A stretch of DNA of 64,000 nt from Paraburkholderia megapolitana. Its GTDB lineage: Bacteria; Pseudomonadota; Gammaproteobacteria; Burkholderiales; Burkholderiaceae. Numbering within the stretch: position 1 is the first letter of the stretch; the number at the start of each line of letters is the position of its first letter. A model generated the notes under the pieces. It had not been told where the DNA came from and searched no databases. It saw nothing but the letters and a program-made list of their open reading frames with translations. Shown one piece after another: positions 34,941-44,084 of the stretch. The DNA lies in contig NZ_CP041743.1 of NCBI RefSeq assembly GCF_007556815.1, positions 1,302,001 to 1,366,000 of the forward strand, read 5' to 3'. A program made the position numbers and the translations under genes.

Positions 34941-37304
34941 GTGACCGTTCGCAATCTCGACGCGCTGTTTCGCCCGCAATCGGTTGCCGTGATCGGCGCG
35001 TCGCAGCGGCCCGGCAGCGTCGGCGCGATGGTCTGGACACGCTTGCTGCAAGGCGGCTTCAAGGGGCCGCTGTGGCCGGTCAATCCGAAGCTCGATACGC
35101 TCGATGGCTATCCGGTTGCCGCCGACGCCGGCGATCTGCCCGACGCGCCAACCGTCGCGTTGCTGTGCACGCCGCCCGCGACGTGGCCCGGCATCGTGCA
35201 CCGGCTGGGCGGTCTCGGCACGCGGGCGGCGATCATCGTCGGCGAAGCGCGTAGCGAAGCCGATCGCCGCGCCGTGCAGGACACGCTCGCGGCTGCCCGG
35301 CCGCATCTGCTGCGTATCGTCGGGCCGGGCAGCCTCGGCGTTATCACTCCCGCGCTGCGCGCGCATCTCGGCGCGCCGTCGTGCACGGTGCCCGCCGGTG
35401 GCGTTGCATGGGTGTCGCAATCGAATGCGCTGACGAATGCGGTGCTCGGCTGGGCGCACGCGCGTGGACTCGGCTTCTCGCATGCGGTGGCGCTCGGCGG
35501 CGAGGCCGACGTCGATGCCGGCGACGTACTCGACTATCTGGCGAGCGACCCGGGCACCCGGGCGATCCTGCTGGAACTCGACACCGTGCGCGCGGCGCGC
35601 AAGTTCATGTCGGCGGCTCGCGCGGCCGCGCGCAACAAGCCGGTGCTCGCGCTACGCAGCGGCCGCGCCGATCCCGCTGACGCGCTGTACACCGCCGCGT
35701 TCCGCCGTGCCGGGATGGTGCGCGTCGACGCACTCGACGATCTGCTCGATGAAATCGAAACGCTCGGTGTGGGCCGCGTCGCGGCGAGCGACACGGCCAC
35801 GCTGATTACCAGCGACCGCGGCGTCGCGACGCTCGCATGCGATGCGTTCGGTGCGGCCGGCGACACGCTCGCGCACTGGCCCCAGCCGACCACCGATGCG
35901 CTTGCGCGAGCCCTGCCGCACGTCGCCGCGGGCAACCCGCTCGTGCTCGGCGACGACGCGCGTCCCGAACACTTCGGCGCCGCGTTGCAGGCGCTCGCCG
36001 AACATCGAGCGAGCGGCACCGCCTTCGTCGTGCACGCATCGACGCACAGCGCACCGGCCGCCGATGTCGCGCGCGTGCTGATTGCTCATCAGCGTTACGC
36101 GTATCGCGGCTTGCTCGCGTGTTTCTTCGGCGGCCTTGATGCGGCGACGCGCGATGCGCTGCACGCGCAGGGCATCCCGGTGCACACCACGCCGCAGCGA
36201 CTCGCGCGCGCGTTCGCGCGGCTCGTCGATTACCGGTTGGGCCGGGAACTGCTGATGCAGACGCCGGAGGGTTCGCCCGCGCAATTACCCGCCGAGATCG
36301 ACGCAGCGCAGGCCGAAGCACGCGCCGCGCTCGCCCAAGGCGCCACGCAACTGAGCGGAGCCGTGGCCGCGCGTTTTTTCGGTCACTTCGGTTTAACGGT
36401 CGACGAACAGCGGACCGATGACACAGCCATCGTCGATGTCGCCGTCGAACTGCACGACGACGACAACTTCGGCCCGGTGTTCCGCTTTACGACTCCGTCA
36501 CCGGACGGCGTTGCGGCGCCGATGCGCGTGTACGGGTTGCCGCCGTTCAATCCGACGCTGGCCCGCGACATTACCGCCAATTCGCCATACGCGCGGCGCG
36601 TTGCACCCGAGCCGACGCTTGCCGCGCTGACGGCGTTGTCGCAGACCGTCTGCGAGATAAAGGAGGTTGTCGGGCTTACGCTTACGCTGCGCGTATTGAA
36701 AGACCGCACGACGCTCGTGGCACCGGTCGTGCGCGTTGCAACGACGCGCAGCCGGCTCGCGATCATGCCGTACCCGCGGCGCTTCGAAACGACGCTCGAC
36801 TGGCACGGCCTGCGCGTGACGGTGCGGCCGATTCGCCCGGAAGACGAAGCCGCGCATCGTGCGTTCGTTGGCTCGATGACACGAGATGATCTGCGGTTGC
36901 GCTTCTTCGGATCGGTGGGTAGCTTCGATCACACGCAGCTCGCGCGCATGACGCAGATCGACTACGACCGCGAGATGGCGCTGATCGCCACCATTACCAA
37001 CGACGACGGCACCGCAAGCACGCTCGGCGTGGTGCGCGCCGTCGCCGATCCGGACAACGAGACCGCCGAGTTCGCGCTCGCCATCCGCTCCGACCTGAAA
37101 GGCAAGCGGCTCGGACGGCTGCTGATGGAGAAGATCATCGCGTACGTGCGGGCACGCGGCACGCACTGGCTGGTCGGCGAGGTGCTGCGCGAGAACGCCG
37201 CGATGATCGCGCTCGCGACGCACTGCGGCTTCACGATGACCACGACCGAAGACCCGGGCGTCGTCGGCTTTCGCATGGCGCTCGATGCGCCTGCTCAGCC
37301 TTGA
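34941..37304 (+). CDS. Pat-like protein: degenerate NDP-forming acyl-CoA synthetase domain fused to GNAT acetyltransferase
   Basis: The protein has 787 residues from the GTG at 34941, with GGAG six bases upstream. The CoA-binding Rossmann part is visible (FRPQSVAVIGASQRPGSVGAMVW), then the second synthetase domain (VGPGSLGVITP, WVSQSNALTNAVLGWA). The phosphohistidine loop (SHTG in active enzymes) is absent between LRSGRA and DALYTAAFRRAG, and the ATP-grasp region (~450-560) is much shortened. The C-terminal GNAT domain (~625-785) keeps GKRLGRLLMEKIIAYVRARG and LRENAAMIALATHCGF. Bacterial Pat proteins acetylate acyl-CoA synthetases on lysine. This one should be an acetyltransferase with a regulatory, non-catalytic synthetase part. 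It is ~100 residues shorter than E. coli PatZ. Confidence 0.85.
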   Translation: MTVRNLDALFRPQSVAVIGASQRPGSVGAMVWTRLLQGGFKGPLWPVNPKLDTLDGYPVAADAGDLPDAPTVALLCTPPATWPGIVHRLGGLGTRAAIIVGEARSEADRRAVQDTLAAARPHLLRIVGPGSLGVITPALRAHLGAPSCTVPAGGVAWVSQSNALTNAVLGWAHARGLGFSHAVALGGEADVDAGDVLDYLASDPGTRAILLELDTVRAARKFMSAARAAARNKPVLALRSGRADPADALYTAAFRRAGMVRVDALDDLLDEIETLGVGRVAASDTATLITSDRGVATLACDAFGAAGDTLAHWPQPTTDALARALPHVAAGNPLVLGDDARPEHFGAALQALAEHRASGTAFVVHASTHSAPAADVARVLIAHQRYAYRGLLACFFGGLDAATRDALHAQGIPVHTTPQRLARAFARLVDYRLGRELLMQTPEGSPAQLPAEIDAAQAEARAALAQGATQLSGAVAARFFGHFGLTVDEQRTDDTAIVDVAVELHDDDNFGPVFRFTTPSPDGVAAPMRVYGLPPFNPTLARDITANSPYARRVAPEPTLAALTALSQTVCEIKEVVGLTLTLRVLKDRTTLVAPVVRVATTRSRLAIMPYPRRFETTLDWHGLRVTVRPIRPEDEAAHRAFVGSMTRDDLRLRFFGSVGSFDHTQLARMTQIDYDREMALIATITNDDGTASTLGVVRAVADPDNETAEFALAIRSDLKGKRLGRLLMEKIIAYVRARGTHWLVGEVLRENAAMIALATHCGFTMTTTEDPGVVGFRMALDAPAQP

Positions 37305-37314
37305 CACTCGGGGC

Positions 37315-37363
37315 GCTTAAACGACTGGAAACTGCTTAAGCCGATTTAAAACCGCTTAAGCCG
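37315..37363. repeat. Three GCTTAA units at ~20-bp spacing
   Basis: GCTTAA occurs at 37315, 37334 and 37354, the last two as identical GCTTAAGCCG 20 bp apart. They span the gap between the Pat-like stop and the end of the convergent H-NS-like gene, supplying its stop codon. It could be a short tandem duplication in the 3' region. Confidence 0.45.
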
Positions 37364-37898
37364 CAAGCTTCGCCGCCGCGTCCTCGACCTGACCACGCGA
37401 CACCGCCAGCTCGTCGAGCCACGAGTCCGCGTAAACCGCACCCGTTTCACGCTCGAGCCGCGCGATCGTCGCCGCACAGCGGGCAGCGTCTTTAGGCGTC
37501 GAGATGAAGCTCTTGACCGACTGCCCCGCCTTGAACGCATCGAACAGCGGATCGCGCACTTCGTCGGGCAGACTACGGGTCCACTGGTACGGCTTGCCGT
37601 TGAACGTGATCGACGGTGGCAGCACGCGTTCTTTTTTCGTCGCGGGAATCAGGCCGTAGGTCCGCGCAGCGTCGCCGATCTGATCGGGCGAGAAGAGTTC
37701 GTCGGGCGTGATGGCGAATTGCTCGATGTAGGTTTCGATGGCCTGCATCGCGGCGGCGCGGTCGTCGCGTTTTTGCTGCGCGCGCGCGACGATATCGCGC
37801 AGTTCGTCGGCCTCGGCGGCGCTGATCGTGAAGTTGGCCTGCTTCTGCTGAAGCTCGGAAAAGCGCTGGAATTCGGAATCGGTCAGAAGTTTCGCCAT
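37356..37898 (-). CDS. Hypothetical protein with H-NS-like N-terminus (180 aa)
   Basis: I start it at the ATG at 37898 (MAKLLTDSEFQRFSEL), 180 residues; no clear ribosome site precedes it. The N-terminal ~70 residues form a helical region, and AAMQAIETYIEQFAITPDELF matches the pattern of H-NS proteins here (QAIADIRQQIAEYGITAEELGF). At the place of the DNA-binding box it has VLPPSITFNGKPYQWTRSLP, sharing LPP and a Trp but not TWSGRGR. The C-terminal ~70 residues (FDAFKAGQSVKSFISTPKDAARCAATIARLERE) are unlike H-NS. I infer a diverged H-NS relative, possibly an H-NS modulator. Otherwise unknown. Confidence 0.65.
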   Translation of the reverse strand: MAKLLTDSEFQRFSELQQKQANFTISAAEADELRDIVARAQQKRDDRAAAMQAIETYIEQFAITPDELFSPDQIGDAARTYGLIPATKKERVLPPSITFNGKPYQWTRSLPDEVRDPLFDAFKAGQSVKSFISTPKDAARCAATIARLERETGAVYADSWLDELAVSRGQVEDAAAKLAA

Positions 37899-38107
37899 GA
37901 CGTGTCGTGAAGGAGGAGAAGGAGCGCGCATCGCGTGCGGTGGGTCCGGAAGGGCCGCTATTCTAGCGTCATGCGCGATGCGGTTCCAGTCGTTCGAGCA
38001 AATTGTGCGGCAGGCTATGTGCTGCAAGTCTTTTCCGTATCGACGACAATGACGTCCTGCTTCGAAAGTTCTTGCCGCGCATCATCAATCTCCTTGTGGA
38101 AATCGCC

Positions 38108-38878
38108 ATGACCTCCTCGTCTTCCTCGTCCTCTTCCACCACGCACGCGATTGTCACGGGCCACACGCGCGGACTCGGCGCTGCGCTGGCCGCGCAATTG
38201 CTCACGCGTGGTATCGCGGTGCTCGGCGTGTCCCGTGGCGGCAATGCCGCGCTCGCGGAGCGCTTCGGCAGTCTGTATGAGGAAGTCGCGCTCGATCTCG
38301 CCGACTCCGATGCAACCGCGCAATGGCTCGCGAGCGATGCGTTGCAACGCTTTGTCGGCGGTGCGGAGCGCGTGGTGCTGTTCAACAATGCGGGTGTCGT
38401 CGAGCCGGTCGGACCGGTCGAAGGCCAGGATATCGCGGCGATCGTGCGTGCCGTGAGCGTGAACGTCGCTGCACCGTTGATGTTCGCGAGTGCGCTGGCT
38501 GCCGCGAGCGCCACGGCAACGGACCGGCGCATCGTGCATATTTCGAGCGGCGCGGCGCGCAATGCGCTTGCGGGCTGGAGCATCTATTGCGCGACGAAGG
38601 CCGCGCTCGATCATCACGCGCGCGCGGTTGCACTCGACAAGAACCGTGCGCTGCGTATCTGCAGCGTGGCGCCAGGCGTCGTCGATACCGACATGCAGGC
38701 GGCGATCCGCAATGTGGATATCGAACGTTTCCCGCAACGCGAGCGCTTCGACGAACTGAAGCGCAGCGGCAAACTCACGACACCGGACGATGCCGCCCGG
38801 CAACTGCTCGACTATGCGTTGAGTGACGGCTTCGGCAGTGTGCCGACTGCGGATGTGCGGGAACTGCCGCCGCAGTGA
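38108..38878 (+). CDS. SDR-family oxidoreductase
   Basis: The 256-residue protein starts at the ATG at 38108 after a purine-rich GTGGAAA. It begins with a run of Ser residues, then the NAD(P)-binding ATHAIVTGHTRGLGAAL-type Rossmann motif, VVLFNNAGVVEP, and the YxxxK catalytic pair as IYCATKAALDHHARAV. PGVVDTDMQ is the cofactor-contacting loop. It resembles the short-chain dehydrogenases of the sepiapterin reductase/YueD type. Substrate unknown. It lies alone between the H-NS-like gene (divergent) and the convergent GNAT gene, 9 bp away. Confidence 0.9.
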   Translation: MTSSSSSSSSTTHAIVTGHTRGLGAALAAQLLTRGIAVLGVSRGGNAALAERFGSLYEEVALDLADSDATAQWLASDALQRFVGGAERVVLFNNAGVVEPVGPVEGQDIAAIVRAVSVNVAAPLMFASALAAASATATDRRIVHISSGAARNALAGWSIYCATKAALDHHARAVALDKNRALRICSVAPGVVDTDMQAAIRNVDIERFPQRERFDELKRSGKLTTPDDAARQLLDYALSDGFGSVPTADVRELPPQ

Positions 38879-38887
38879 GGCCGCTTG

Positions 38888-39319
38888 CTAGGCGTCGTTC
38901 AGACTCTTGGTCATGAACATGCGACGTGTGCCCGGCGGATTGCTGGCGATATCACCGAACGCACGCCAGCCGTACCGTGCGTAGAAGTCGGGTGCCTGGA
39001 AGCTGATCGTGTAGAGGAAGCCTGTATGGCAGCCGCGCCGGCGGCCTTCTTCTTCGGCCCGAGCGAGCAGCGTGCTGCCGATGCCCGAGCCGCGCAACGC
39101 CGGCGGCAGATAGAACAGATCGATGAACAGCACGCCGAGCGACGTGCGGCCCGTGATGCCACCCACTTCGCCGGTAGTTGGGTCGGTGACCCGCACGGTC
39201 AACGGCCGCTTGTCGTCGATACCCGTGGTGTCGATATTGAAACGGTCGAGCCCTTCGCCGAGCAGTGCGTCGAATTCGGCATCATAGGTATCGGCAACGG
39301 CAACGAGAGGGGCGGTCAT
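38888..39319 (-). CDS. GNAT-family N-acetyltransferase
   Basis: The protein has 143 residues. The acetyl-CoA-binding motif is LPPALRGSGIGSTLLARAEEEGRRRG (R-x-x-G-x-G/A type), followed by YTISFQAPDFYARYGWRAFG, the typical C-terminal part. It transfers an acetyl group from acetyl-CoA to an amine on an unknown small molecule or protein. No neighbour tells its substrate; it is convergent with the SDR gene. Confidence 0.9.
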   Translation of the reverse strand: MTAPLVAVADTYDAEFDALLGEGLDRFNIDTTGIDDKRPLTVRVTDPTTGEVGGITGRTSLGVLFIDLFYLPPALRGSGIGSTLLARAEEEGRRRGCHTGFLYTISFQAPDFYARYGWRAFGDIASNPPGTRRMFMTKSLNDA

Positions 39320-39386
39320 GATCTACAGGATCCGGTGAGTTAAGGGCAGCGTGTCGACGCTTCCGGACCTAAGCAGATGGCAACCT

Positions 39387-40175
39387 TCAAGCCTCCGCTT
39401 CGCGGAACATCGACAGCCCCTCGATCATCTCACGCAGCAACACCGCTGCGGCTTCGATGGTCGGCGCAGCGTACTCGTCGATACGCCGCAGATAAGGACA
39501 GGTCAGCACCGCAATCGCCTGTCCCGACGGCCCGAGTATCGGGAACGTCACGTCGGTGACTCCGAAGGTCTGCTGGCTGTCCTTCTGCCAGAAACCCGCC
39601 TGATGGATCTTGGCGCATGTGGCATCGAGCGCGGCGCGATCGATCGTCACTTCGCCCTTCACCTTCGTATGTTCGGCGAGCATCTGTTCGCGCTGTTCGT
39701 CGCTCTGGAACGCGAGCATCACCCGCCCCGAACCGGTATCGATCAGCCCCACACGCGAGCCGAGCCGCACCGACATCCCCCACGAACCGGGCCCATCCAC
39801 CTGCGCGATGACAAGCAGATTGCCGCGGTCGTAGACGACCAGGTGGCACGACTGTTCGGCGATGTCGGCGAAGCGCTGCATGCGCGGTAACGCTTCGGCG
39901 ATGAGCCGGCTCATCGGCGGATGGCGATGAGCGAGCGCGTAGAGCTTCAGGCTCAGCGAGTAGCGGTCACCCGATGCCGAGCGCACCACATACTGTCGCG
40001 CGACCAGCCGCTCGAGCATCCGGTAGATCTCGCTGGCATTGCGATTGAGCAACTTGGTGATTTCCGCGCGCGTGAGCCCGTCGCGCTGCTCGGCGAGCAA
40101 TTCGAGAATGTCGAGACCTTTGTCGAGCGCGGGAGCACGATAACGGTCGGCGTCGTCTTTTTCTTCTTGATCCAT
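39387..40175 (-). CDS. IclR-family transcriptional regulator of the sugar operon
   Basis: The 262-residue protein starts at the ATG at 40175 (MDQEEKDDADRYRAPALDKG). The helix-turn-helix is in ~20-75 (GLTRAEITKLLNRNASEIYRMLERLVARQYV). The C-terminal IclR effector-binding domain (~90-255) has ADIAEQSCHLVVYDRGNLLVIAQ and TGSGRVMLAF. It is divergent from the ABC transporter/sugar-acid operon at 40461, with a ~285-bp gap holding candidate operator repeats. Local control of that operon is strongly suggested by arrangement, with a pathway intermediate as inducer. Confidence 0.92.
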   Translation of the reverse strand: MDQEEKDDADRYRAPALDKGLDILELLAEQRDGLTRAEITKLLNRNASEIYRMLERLVARQYVVRSASGDRYSLSLKLYALAHRHPPMSRLIAEALPRMQRFADIAEQSCHLVVYDRGNLLVIAQVDGPGSWGMSVRLGSRVGLIDTGSGRVMLAFQSDEQREQMLAEHTKVKGEVTIDRAALDATCAKIHQAGFWQKDSQQTFGVTDVTFPILGPSGQAIAVLTCPYLRRIDEYAAPTIEAAAVLLREMIEGLSMFREAEA

Positions 40176-40460
40176 CGTGAGTCGGTGTTCGATTGCGGTT
40201 TTCGTAAGTGGCGCGTGAGTGTAGAGCGTCGCGCGCCGGCCAAGGTGCATACAGTATCAGCAAGCAGGCCAGGGAAAACACGGACGTTTGCAATGCTCAC
40301 TTCACTTGACTTCAAAAAGTCCGCATATGAATAATACGTTCATTGGTGAATTGATGCTCGCCAATTTAACAACAACACGCAGGACGATGCACTGGTCAAT
40401 CTGCCGGCCGGTTCACGCAGTACCCCGCAGTTCCCACAACGCGCAGATCAGGAGACAGAC
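40176..40460. promoter_or_regulatory. Divergent control region between IclR regulator and sugar operon
   Basis: The region holds an AT-rich part near 40310-40380. It carries the overlapping inverted repeats ATGAA-N7-TTCAT (40327-40343) and TTCA-TTGG-TGAA (40339-40350), candidates for the IclR operator. A ribosome site (AGGAGA) precedes the ATG at 40461. Promoter positions are not certain. Confidence 0.5.
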
Positions 40461-41513
40461 ATGACATTCGCAAAAGGGCCGCGCACGGCTCGCCGTTCGG
40501 CTTTACGCACCGTTTTATCGGCCGGGCTGGCCGCTGCATGCGTGGCGAGTTTTGCCGCCAGCGGCGCGGCGCAAGCCGCGGAGATCGGCAAGGTTGGCCT
40601 CGGCCTGCCGCTGCTGACTTCGCCGTTCTGGGAGTCGTACAACAAGTATCTGCCGAAGTACGCGAAAGAGATGGGCATCGACATCCTCGCGCCGGTCAAT
40701 TCGAATAACGACCCCGCGCAGCAGATCACCGACATGAACAATATGGTGAACCTCGGTGCGAAGGGCATCGTGGTCGGCCCGATCGATTCCGCGGCGATCA
40801 GCCGCGCGCTCGACAACGCGGCCGCGAAGGGCGTCAAGGTCGTCGCCGTCGATGTCGCGCCGACCCAGGGCACGGTTGCGATGGTCGTGCGCGCCGATAA
40901 CCACGCGTATGGTGCGAATGCCTGCAAGTACATCGGTGAGCACGTGAAGTCGGGCAAGGTCGTGCAGATCATGGGCGATCTCGCATCGGTGAACGGCCGC
41001 GACCGCTCCGAAGCATTCCGCGCCTGCCTGAAGAATTATCCGGATCTGTCGCTGCTCGAAATTCCGGCTGCATGGAAGGGCGATGTCGCCGCGACCGCGC
41101 TCGACAGTCTGCTTACCGCGAATCCGGATGTGAAGGCGATCTATATGCAGGCGGGCGGCGTGTACCTGTCGCCGACGCTGCAAACGCTGCGCCGCAAACA
41201 GATGCTGTTCCCCGCCGGCGATGCGAAGCACATCGTGATCGTCAGCAATGACGGCATTCCGCAGGAATACGATGCGATCCGTCGCGGCGAAATCGATGCA
41301 ACCATTTCGCAGCCTGCCGATCTGTACGCGAAGTACGGCCTCTATTACATCAAGGCCGCGCTCGAAGGAAAGACCTTCAAGGCAGGTCCGACCGATCACG
41401 ACAGCACGATCATCCAGCTGTCGCCGGGCATGCTTGAAGACCAGTTGCCGGCGCCGCTCGTCACCAAGGCGAATGTCAACGACAAGAACCTGTGGGGCAA
41501 TACGCTCAAATGA
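40461..41513 (+). CDS. Sugar ABC transporter, periplasmic substrate-binding protein (RbsB/LacI type)
   Basis: The protein has 350 residues. The N-terminal signal peptide ends near AAQAAEIG. The type I periplasmic binding fold (peripla_BP_4) shows KVGLGLPLLTSPFWESYNKYLPKYAKEMGI, VNSNNDPAQQITDMNNMVNLGAKGIVVGPID and a hinge around VIVSNDGIPQEYDAIRRGEIDATISQPADLY. It captures a monosaccharide for the downstream ATPase and permease. The stop overlaps the ATPase start (ATGA). Adjacent enzymes indicate L-fucose, L-rhamnose, D-arabinose or a related sugar. Confidence 0.94.
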   Translation: MTFAKGPRTARRSALRTVLSAGLAAACVASFAASGAAQAAEIGKVGLGLPLLTSPFWESYNKYLPKYAKEMGIDILAPVNSNNDPAQQITDMNNMVNLGAKGIVVGPIDSAAISRALDNAAAKGVKVVAVDVAPTQGTVAMVVRADNHAYGANACKYIGEHVKSGKVVQIMGDLASVNGRDRSEAFRACLKNYPDLSLLEIPAAWKGDVAATALDSLLTANPDVKAIYMQAGGVYLSPTLQTLRRKQMLFPAGDAKHIVIVSNDGIPQEYDAIRRGEIDATISQPADLYAKYGLYYIKAALEGKTFKAGPTDHDSTIIQLSPGMLEDQLPAPLVTKANVNDKNLWGNTLK

Positions 41514-43033
41514 ACGTGCCTGTGAGTGAAGCAGTGGCCGTGGTCGAAGCGCTTGGTGTCACGAAGCGCTTCGGTTCGACGGCTGCACTGAACGACGTGA
41601 GCATCCGCGTGATGCCTGGCGAGTCGCATGCACTCGTCGGGCGTAACGGGGCCGGTAAGTCGACGCTGGTGTCGATACTGACCGGCCTGCGGAAACCCGA
41701 TATCGGCGAGGTGCAGTTTGCCGGTACGGCGGCGCCGGCGATCGCCGATCGCGACGCATGGCGCGAACGCGTGGCTTGCGTCTATCAGCATTCGACGATC
41801 ATCCGCGACCTCACGGTGGCGGAGAATCTGTTCATTAACCGGCAACCGCAGCGGCGCGGCGTGATCGACTGGAACGTGATGCGCCGCGACGCGCGCGCGT
41901 TGCTCGATCACTGGAAGATCGACGTGCGCGAAGATGCGCGCGCCGGCGATCTGACTGTCGAAGCGCGGCAACTGGTCGAGATCGCGCGTGCGCTGTCGTA
42001 CGGCGCTCGTTTCATCATTCTCGATGAACCTACTGCGCAGCTCGACGGCGACGAGATCAAGCGGTTGTTTCGGCGTATCGATGAACTGCAGCGTGAGGGT
42101 GTCACGTTCCTGTTCATCTCGCATCATTTGCAGGAGGTGTACGAGATCTGCCAGGCGGTGACAGTGTTGCGCGATGCGCGGCATATCGTCAGTGCGCCGG
42201 TATCGGCGCTGCCGCGCGAACAACTGATCGAAGCGATGACCGGCGAACGTGGCGGCCTCGCAGTCGCCGATGCGGCGGGTCGTGCGGCATTGCCGGCTGG
42301 CACGCCGGTGGCGCTTGAACTCGCAGGGTTGTGCGGTGGCGATTACGAAGACGTGTCGTTCACGTTGAAGCGCGGCGAAGTAATCGGCCTCACAGGAGCG
42401 ACGAGCAGCGGCCGTACCAGCGTTGCCGAAGCGATTGCCGGTCTGCGCCGGCCCCAGCGCGGCGAAATCCGCGTGGACGGTACCGCGTTGCCGCCGGGCG
42501 ATGTGCCCGCGGCGCTCGCGCGTGGCATCGGTTGTGTGCCGAAGGATCGCCATCACGAAGGGCTCGTTCTCACGCAGTCGGTGGCGGAAAACGCATCGAT
42601 GACGATTGCACGATTGCTCGGCCGGTTCGGCATTGCAACGCCCGCGAAGAAGAACGCGTTCGGCCAGAAGATGATCGAAGCGCTCGGGATCGTCGCACCC
42701 GGACCCGATCACGTCGTATCGGGACTGTCCGGCGGCAATCAGCAGAAGGTCGTCATGGCCCGCGCGCTGGCCACCAACCCCGACGTGCTCGTGCTGATCG
42801 ATCCGACCGCTGGCGTCGATGTGAAATCGAAAGAAGCGTTACTGGCGGTCGTGCACCGCGTACGCGAGGAAGGCAAGGCCGTGCTCGTCGTATCCGGCGA
42901 ACTCGACGACCTGCGCACCTGCGACCGTGTGCTCGTGATGTTCCGTGGCCGTATCGCGGCCGAATTTCCCGCAGGCTGGCAAGACCACGACCTGATCGCA
43001 TCCGTTGAAGGAGTCAGTCTCCATGAAGAATAG
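41510..43033 (+). CDS. Sugar ABC transporter ATP-binding protein (tandem ABC, RbsA/MglA type)
   Basis: The 507-residue protein has two ABC domains. The first carries Walker A GRNGAGKSTLVS, and Walker B with FIILDEPTAQLD. The second has a modified P-loop (GATSSGRTSVAEA) and signature LSGGNQQKVVMARALATNPDVLVLIDPTAGVD. Such tandem ATPases energise monosaccharide importers. The start at 41510 is the ATGA overlap with the binding-protein gene; an alternative 18 bp earlier lies inside that gene. It overlaps the permease gene by 11 bp. Confidence 0.95.
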   Translation: MNVPVSEAVAVVEALGVTKRFGSTAALNDVSIRVMPGESHALVGRNGAGKSTLVSILTGLRKPDIGEVQFAGTAAPAIADRDAWRERVACVYQHSTIIRDLTVAENLFINRQPQRRGVIDWNVMRRDARALLDHWKIDVREDARAGDLTVEARQLVEIARALSYGARFIILDEPTAQLDGDEIKRLFRRIDELQREGVTFLFISHHLQEVYEICQAVTVLRDARHIVSAPVSALPREQLIEAMTGERGGLAVADAAGRAALPAGTPVALELAGLCGGDYEDVSFTLKRGEVIGLTGATSSGRTSVAEAIAGLRRPQRGEIRVDGTALPPGDVPAALARGIGCVPKDRHHEGLVLTQSVAENASMTIARLLGRFGIATPAKKNAFGQKMIEALGIVAPGPDHVVSGLSGGNQQKVVMARALATNPDVLVLIDPTAGVDVKSKEALLAVVHRVREEGKAVLVVSGELDDLRTCDRVLVMFRGRIAAEFPAGWQDHDLIASVEGVSLHEE

Positions 43034-44075
43034 TGTGCCAAGCCCCGCCTTTCCGGCGGGCCACGGGCAATCCGCGAACCCGGCGCAAGGCGCGGCGCGC
43101 CCCGCACGTCCGCGCATCGAGTTCGCCCGGCTGCGCGACCTCGCCCTGGTGCCGGCGCTGATCCTGCTGCTCGTGATCGGCGCGTTCGTGAATCCGAATT
43201 TCCTGACCAAAGCGAATTTGATTAGCGTGCTCGGTGCATCGGCGGCGCTTGCGCTGGTCGTACTCGCCGAATCGCTGATCGTGCTGACCGGCAAGTTCGA
43301 TTTGTCGCTCGAATCGACGGTCGGTATCGCGCCGGCTGTCGGCGCAATGCTCGTTATGCCCGCTGCGTCCGCCGGTTTCGGCACGCAATGGCCCGCGGCG
43401 ATCGGTCTGCTTGCCATCGTCGCAGTGGGCGCGCTGATCGGCTTTATCAACGGTTTTCTCGTCGTGCGGCTGCGGCTGAATGCGTTCATCGTCACGCTCG
43501 CGATGCTGATCGTGCTGCGCGGCATGCTGGTCGGTGCAACCAAGGGCGGCACGCTGTTCGACATGCCGCCGTCGTTCTTCGAACTCGCCACCACGATCGT
43601 GTTCGGCCTGCCGTTGTCGGTGTGGCTCGCCGCCGTGGCGTTCGCGATTGCCGCGTTCATGCTGCGCTATCACCGGCTCGGCCGCGCGCTGTATGCGATC
43701 GGCGGCAATCCGGAAGCGGCGCGCGCTGCGGGTATTCGCGTCGAACGCATCACATGGGGCGTGTTCGTGCTGGGCAGTGTGCTCGCGGCGCTCGGTGGCC
43801 TCGTGGTAACCGGCTACGTTGGCGCGATCAACGCGAACCAGGGCAACGGGATGATCTTCACGGTGTTCGCGGCGGCGGTGATCGGCGGTATTTCGCTCGA
43901 CGGCGGCAAGGGCACGATGCTCGGCGCGCTGACCGGCGTGCTGCTGCTCGGTATCGTGCAGAACCTGTTGACGCTTGCGCAGGTGCCGTCGTTCTGGATT
44001 CAGGCGATCTACGGCGCGATCATTCTCGGCTCGCTGATGGTGGCGCGACTCGCGAGTGGTGAAGGGCAGAACTGA
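43023..44075 (+). CDS. Sugar ABC transporter permease (RbsC type)
   Basis: The protein has 350 residues with about 8-10 hydrophobic segments after a hydrophilic ~35-residue N-terminus. Characteristic are GKFDLSLESTVGIAPAVGAM, GFINGFLVVRLRLNAFIVTLAMLIVLRGML and GGISLDGGKGTMLGALTGVLLLGIVQN (the EAA-like loop of the family). The ATG at 43023 overlaps the ATPase gene by 11 bp. It forms the inner-membrane channel of the sugar importer encoded here. Confidence 0.94.
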   Translation: MKNSVPSPAFPAGHGQSANPAQGAARPARPRIEFARLRDLALVPALILLLVIGAFVNPNFLTKANLISVLGASAALALVVLAESLIVLTGKFDLSLESTVGIAPAVGAMLVMPAASAGFGTQWPAAIGLLAIVAVGALIGFINGFLVVRLRLNAFIVTLAMLIVLRGMLVGATKGGTLFDMPPSFFELATTIVFGLPLSVWLAAVAFAIAAFMLRYHRLGRALYAIGGNPEAARAAGIRVERITWGVFVLGSVLAALGGLVVTGYVGAINANQGNGMIFTVFAAAVIGGISLDGGKGTMLGALTGVLLLGIVQNLLTLAQVPSFWIQAIYGAIILGSLMVARLASGEGQN

Positions 44076-44084
44076 GAACGCATA

